In this document: positions 59,296 through 64,000 of the stretch, in pieces
How the letters are laid out: each line of letters begins with the position of its first letter
Numbering within the stretch: position 1 is the first letter of the stretch
Made by a program: the position numbers and the translations under genes
Notes under the pieces: model-generated
Told to the model about the DNA's origin: nothing
Databases searched by the model: none
What the model saw: the letters and a program-made list of their open reading frames with translations, nothing else
DNA from: Enoplolaimus lenunculus
Taxonomy: Eukaryota > Nematoda > Enoplea > Enoplida > Thoracostomopsidae
Length of the DNA: 64,000 nt
Assembly: GCA_030248215.1 (NCBI GenBank)
Contig: JASANG010003286.1
Location: forward strand, 1 to 64,000
Direction of reading: 5' to 3'

Positions 59296-61998
59296 CTACA
59301 ATGACTGAGTGGCAAAGCCATGACATACACCAGGCTTTGAATTGAGCCGCAATTTTACTTCAGAAGTTTTGTTAAAAAAAGTTCACAACTCCAAATATTA
59401 AAAACGATCTAAAGACAAAAAAATTAATTATTCTCCAAAAACCTTAAACGGGTTCCATCATCTAACTTTAAACACACGATCCCCTACGAATAGCACATAA
59501 CCCGGAAGGGTGTAAGGGTGCCGCTGCACAAGCACCCGTTTGCCCTGCCTTGGTTACTCCAAACACGTATCAACTTTAACACCATGTATTTATTAATCTT
59601 CACATGCTGATAATCCACTTGAACTAGCTCGACTGTCTACTCTCTAAAAGCTTAAACTAATCAGATTTAACGCTAAGTATTGAAACTGGTTACTTGACAT
59701 TTGTGGATCAACCCATTCCTCCAACACTCTATCGTAGAATTTGCCAAGTTAGATATAAGTAGGACATGTCCACTTTCTAGCGTTTTTTGTCAACTTATTT
59801 ATAAAGCTCACACATATATATTTGTACATTAAAACCAAATTTACCAATTTTTTCCTCCAGATACTTGGCTTTAACGTTTGTACTTATACTAAATGCATAT
59901 TTTCTCGCGGTTTCGATCTAAATAAACTTCTTGTCGTTGTTGAAATGACATATTTTTGGTTTAATCCAAACAATGAATTAAAAAAAACTACAGAAACTCA
60001 CATTCAAGTTTAGTTAAGCTATAATTCAAGTTTTCAGAACTACAAATTCGCTTTATAACATAATTCAATATGAGCATAAATCTAATTATTCCATAGTTTC
60101 ATACTTTCTACCTAAGCTTATGCTTAAATCTATATTTGGTTGCAGAATAAAAGCATTTACTTTACAGTCGCCGTTCATCCCGACCGATCGAAACAAGTGA
60201 ATTTACATAATATTACACATCATTCATTAATAAAGCACAAATTTGATAAGTAAAGCTGAACAAAACAATATATAATATAGAATAAACATAATATATATAT
60301 TTCGCCACTGAAGACATAACGCGAAACACACGATTTGAATACGATAACAACAGCACAAACCCAATGAAAATTTAGCATTTCCGAACAGAAATAATAGCCA
60401 TCCATTCGAGTATGGGTTTCTAAGATTCAACGTCACTTTGAGGTCAATTTAAACTTTATTATAAAGCTCACACATATACATTTATACATTAAAACCAAAT
60501 TTACCAATTTTTTCGTCAATATGTGTTTTCCTTGTATCAGACAGCGTTTTCGATATTGATAAATTGACCGAGCGACTGACAGAATCTGTACTCGTAGTAC
60601 TCAGCTTAATACAATGGCAAATTTTCAGTACTAAATTGCGTTTTGTGTCGAAATTAACTTCTTTACTAAGACAAAAATTTGTAAATTCCGTTCTTAAACC
60701 TACATAATATGTCTACGCAACACTAATTTGACACAGTAAACCACTCACAATTCTGTCACATACAAGATTGTATCGTAGAGATTTTTTCATTCATAAAATG
60801 CCGACTTGTATTCACGAATGAGGCTTTATTCAGAAAATTTCAATTTTGATTCGCGAAACGTCAAGTTTCATTCATAAAACTCTCACATACTCTCACAGGT
60901 GGCAGTTTAAAACGTGTCAAAGGCAATCAAAGTTGACTCGCAATAAATTAGTACACAAATTTTCATTCAACAAATTCCGAGTTTCACTGATAAATTGTCA
61001 TTAATAAAATTCCCAGTTTCATTCATGAAAGATTTCATTCATAAAATCCAATTAACACACAGAATATCGTTCAATTAAAAATGATATTCATAGCAGTCAA
61101 TATTTATCTACCGAAAGTCAAATGACCATTGGAACTGCTTAGGTGTTGCCATATGGAAATCGCATCAAAACACTACGAGCAGCCAAATCCGTCAAACGAT
61201 CACGCTTCAGCTTCGAACTACGGGGCTTTACAATTTGCATCAACAACAAACAACCAGACACACATTTTGAGAGGAACGACATCAACATACAACACAAACT
61301 CTATTGTCGATTATAAAACATACGTACGAATATACCAACAAAGCACAAAAATAATAAAATAATAAAAAAAAACAAAAATCGAAAAGAAAACGCATACAAA
61401 AAAATGATAAAAATCACTCATCTCTTCAAGTCTTGCTGCAGCAACATTGCTTGACCGTTGCCGATTTAAGTTCCGAGTTCAAATTATAATTGAGATATTT
61501 CGGTTGCAATTATTATTATTGAGCATTGTATCTGACGTATGAAATTGGCAGTTATTATAAGTCAGGATAGGCAGACCAAAAGATGCGGGAGCAGAAATCG
61601 AAGATATGGGATCAGGAGCCTGAGGGGTAGACGCTTAACGAGCATGCGTGAATTAATAACAGGTAATTCTACGGCGTCGGAATAAAAAAAAGGTCGTCCC
61701 GTACGATAAATTATTCGCCACCGGGCGAAGCATACGCCATCATTAATTCCAAAGACCGAAATTTCTCACCAGCCACCATATTGCTCCACCAAACTCTCTA
61801 ACAATCGTTCCCAAACGTGGGCAAACCGACCGTCCGCACCGAAACATTGTTGTCCGAGTAATTCCGCATAGATTTGCGTTCTTCATAGAGATAGAAACTG
61901 AGAGAAATGATGCCAAAATCCATGTATTATTAATCTACAGCTCAATTAAAACTATATCCCACCTAGTGAAACGCAGCTTAGACAATTTGCTTTCGGTT
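59296..61998. other. AT-rich interval with two small repeats
   Basis: A ~70-bp direct repeat, AAAGCTCACACATATA...TTTACCAATTTTTTC, occurs at about 59803-59865 and 60460-60515. A degenerate tandem of TTTCATTCATAAAATTCC-like words spans about 60788-61050. The last few hundred bases are probably cadherin 3' UTR. No other gene seen. Confidence 0.5.
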
Positions 61999-63594
61999 CT
62001 ATCTCGGATGTCCCAAAATCGACGAATACCGACCATGACTCGACCCAGGGATTCCTCCATACGCTGACATGTCATCGCTTCCTCCGTCAGGGACATCGTG
62101 CCCAGCGTATAACTCTGCCAACCGGCCAAACCGGGGCCCCCACGCGGCTAGGGTTTGATCCCAATCAGGCCCAGTATCGGTATCATCATCATCACGAGGT
62201 CCGTGCCCAGGCTCGGACTCAAGCGAAGACAAGGACCCGGCCGGGGACAGACCCCCGCCACCGCCTTCGTCTGCCCAAACGCGCAATTCGTCATACGGGG
62301 GCGCAGTAGGGTCACGATCCGCATCCGAGATACGTTCGGCAATAAAATCACCAACATCCACTGAAAAAATAATCATATCAACCGCGTTTCGTGTATATCA
62401 CAGCAACCAACAATATAACATTTTTTCACACCAAGAGAATGTTCGTTTGTATGTACATTTTAAGCCTATGATGTTAGTGCCGAGTTTAGCCTAGGCCTAT
62501 CGCTTGCTAGTGTAGCTTGTATCTGATACGATTAATAGCAAACACAGCTTACCTGGAGGCCTGCCGTTAGCTCGTGGCCGGTCAATTGTTGGTGGGAACA
62601 CCGTCCTTGTTTGCATCGGTCCGTCGGGTTCGTACGGCAAAACCGGCTTTCGTAGTCCGCTGATATCGTAATTGTCGTGATCGGCCTCGCCGCCACCTAA
62701 AACAACAACAAATACAAGCTAAACCATAAAGCATGTTTTGCATCGCTGGACAAGACTCTAGACTACGTTGTTTGCGTCTTATGGTTTTGCTTTATATTTT
62801 GATTTCATTTATGTAATCCGGCGTCAAGCGGCATATCAAGAACTGAAACTCAATAAATTTCCGTTAAAAGTCTTATATGACACCGCACGGCGTGTACAGC
62901 GTAACTACTTGGGTCGCGTTTGAGTCTTCTCAAGGACGAGGTACATGCCGGATAGGATACATTTGAGCATACATACGAACTGGAGTTCTATCATTCTTGA
63001 TATCTGGCTATGCTATCTGACCAAAAGCATCCACTTACCTTCGTCATTCTGTTGAACAATGCCTTGTCGAATGTCGTCATCAGGTGGAAATGTATGATGA
63101 TAGTGATCAGTGCGGCGTTTCACCCAACACACCAGAATCAGCACCAAAACTGCAAACAAGCATAATAATATTTTAATTTTCGAGCCACAGACAAAATTGT
63201 TCACAGCGCCACCATACATAATAAATTTGCTTAGGTTATAGGTTGTCATACCCTAGAAAAACAGTAAGAACCAAGTTTCGCGCGCTATTCCCGCGACATG
63301 TACAGCGCAACTATTTGGGTCGGGTTTGAGTCTTCTCAAAGGCGAGGTACATACAGGGTTGGATACATTCGAGCATACATACGGACTACAGCTTTAAAAA
63401 CAAGGCTTCCAGGACGGCAAACTATCACTACACCGCAAAACGTTATCCCAAACTTACTTATGAGCATCAACGCAGAGACCAAAATAGCGACAACGGCATT
63501 TGTTGTAATTCCAATCATAAGCGCTCCTTTGTTCACAAGACACGATTTCAGTTCGTAGTTATCAGTGAATTCTGGCACAGTTCCTTCTGGGCAG
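61999..63594 (-). CDS. Classical cadherin, transmembrane and catenin-binding end (partial)
   Basis: Four last exons, in transcript order: 63458-63594, 63039-63149, 62553-62696, 61999-62360, all with GT-AG junctions in phase. The first gives a Cys-containing stub (CPEGTVPEFTDNYELKSC) and most of the membrane helix; the helix continues into the second (LVLILVCWVKRR). The juxtamembrane DDDIRQGIVQQNDEGGGEADHD is the p120-catenin-binding region (DEGGGE signature). The last exon has the beta-catenin-binding DRDPTAPPYDELRVW, the serine-rich SLSSLES and WGPRFGRLAELY. Classical cadherins bridge cells and anchor actin through catenins. The ectodomain lies beyond 64000. The extra C-terminal ~30 residues after LAELY are rich in Gly/Ser. 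Type (E/N-like) cannot be decided. Confidence 0.93.
62880..63395. repeat. ~100-bp direct repeat in two neighbouring cadherin introns
   Basis: TGTACAGCGTAACTACTTGG at 62891 and TGTACAGCGCAACTATTTGG at 63299 start two ~100-bp copies that continue through GAGTCTTCTCAA, CGAGGTACAT and GAGCATACATACG. They flank the exon at 63039-63149. Confidence 0.85.
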
Positions 63595-64000
63595 CTAAAA
63601 TAACAAAAATTACACAGCTAAAGCGACGAAAAAATACACAGCTAAAATAATGAAAAATTTTCAAACTAAATTGCAATAAAAAAACTAAACATATTATAAC
63701 AGTTGTACACAGATATCAAATGTATAATAGCGGCTAAGGGGTGCTAATCACAGCCCACCTAACCGCTATTCTCTAAACAAGAACAAGACATATAAAAACT
63801 AAAGCACCCTTGTCAAATATTCCAATAAATGGGTAGACATCTACACCCCCCTGGCTACGACATCAATGAAGCACACCTCTTGCAGCTACCTCTCCCATCA
63901 TTTTTCCAACTTACGTGCAAAATGGTCCCTTCCAAAAATCAATACAAATCATCGGAGGCGCACAATGAGTGTGCCCAAGAGACGCACAAGTAGCCAATGG

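Overview
This is AT-rich (roughly two-thirds A+T), intron-containing animal DNA. Four observations point to an invertebrate: a classical-cadherin tail split by GT-AG introns, an ARL4-type small GTPase with a spliced 5' half, a two-RRM protein in at least seven exons, and an uninterrupted ORF with the membrane layout of the divergent ionotropic-receptor (IR) branch of the glutamate-receptor family. IRs are known mainly from protostomes, so a protostome is my best guess. I cannot name the species.

About 25-26162 is one huge imperfect palindrome. A left arm (about 25-12682) reappears in reverse complement as a right arm (about 13620-26162), around a ~0.94 kb spacer. The arms carry no convincing gene. 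They are packed with short non-autonomous DNA transposons (MITEs), several with clear 8-bp target duplications (hAT type), nested insertions, a CACTG/TA foldback element and a GC-rich MITE flanked by TAA-like triplets. The outer ~11 kb of the arms is nearly identical; the innermost ~1.5 kb is visibly more diverged.

From 26163 to 39000 the DNA is almost gene-free: MITE fragments, a 33-bp minisatellite carrying a CRE (TGACGTCA) in most units (28174-28535), a TA tract, a long ATA-rich tract (34555-34932), and a ~1.1 kb inverted-repeat element holding a 61-bp minisatellite (35351-36473).

Genes occupy the right half. An ARL4-like GTPase (+, 39222-41364) has two coding exons and a TE-filled intron. 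A two-RRM protein (-, 46095-50108) follows. Then comes a SINE-rich stretch (50480-52335), the IR-like receptor (+, 54673-56121), a possible orphan terminal exon (-, 59038-59295), and the membrane and catenin-binding end of a classical cadherin (-, 61999-63594), whose ectodomain lies beyond the window. The genes show no common pathway. The window's main interest is its repeat biology: a palindrome of more than 12 kb per arm, and a set of hAT-type MITE families sharing an internal CCTAAG-type 6-bp array. I saw no reverse transcriptase, capsid, envelope or integrase ORF and no LTR pair.
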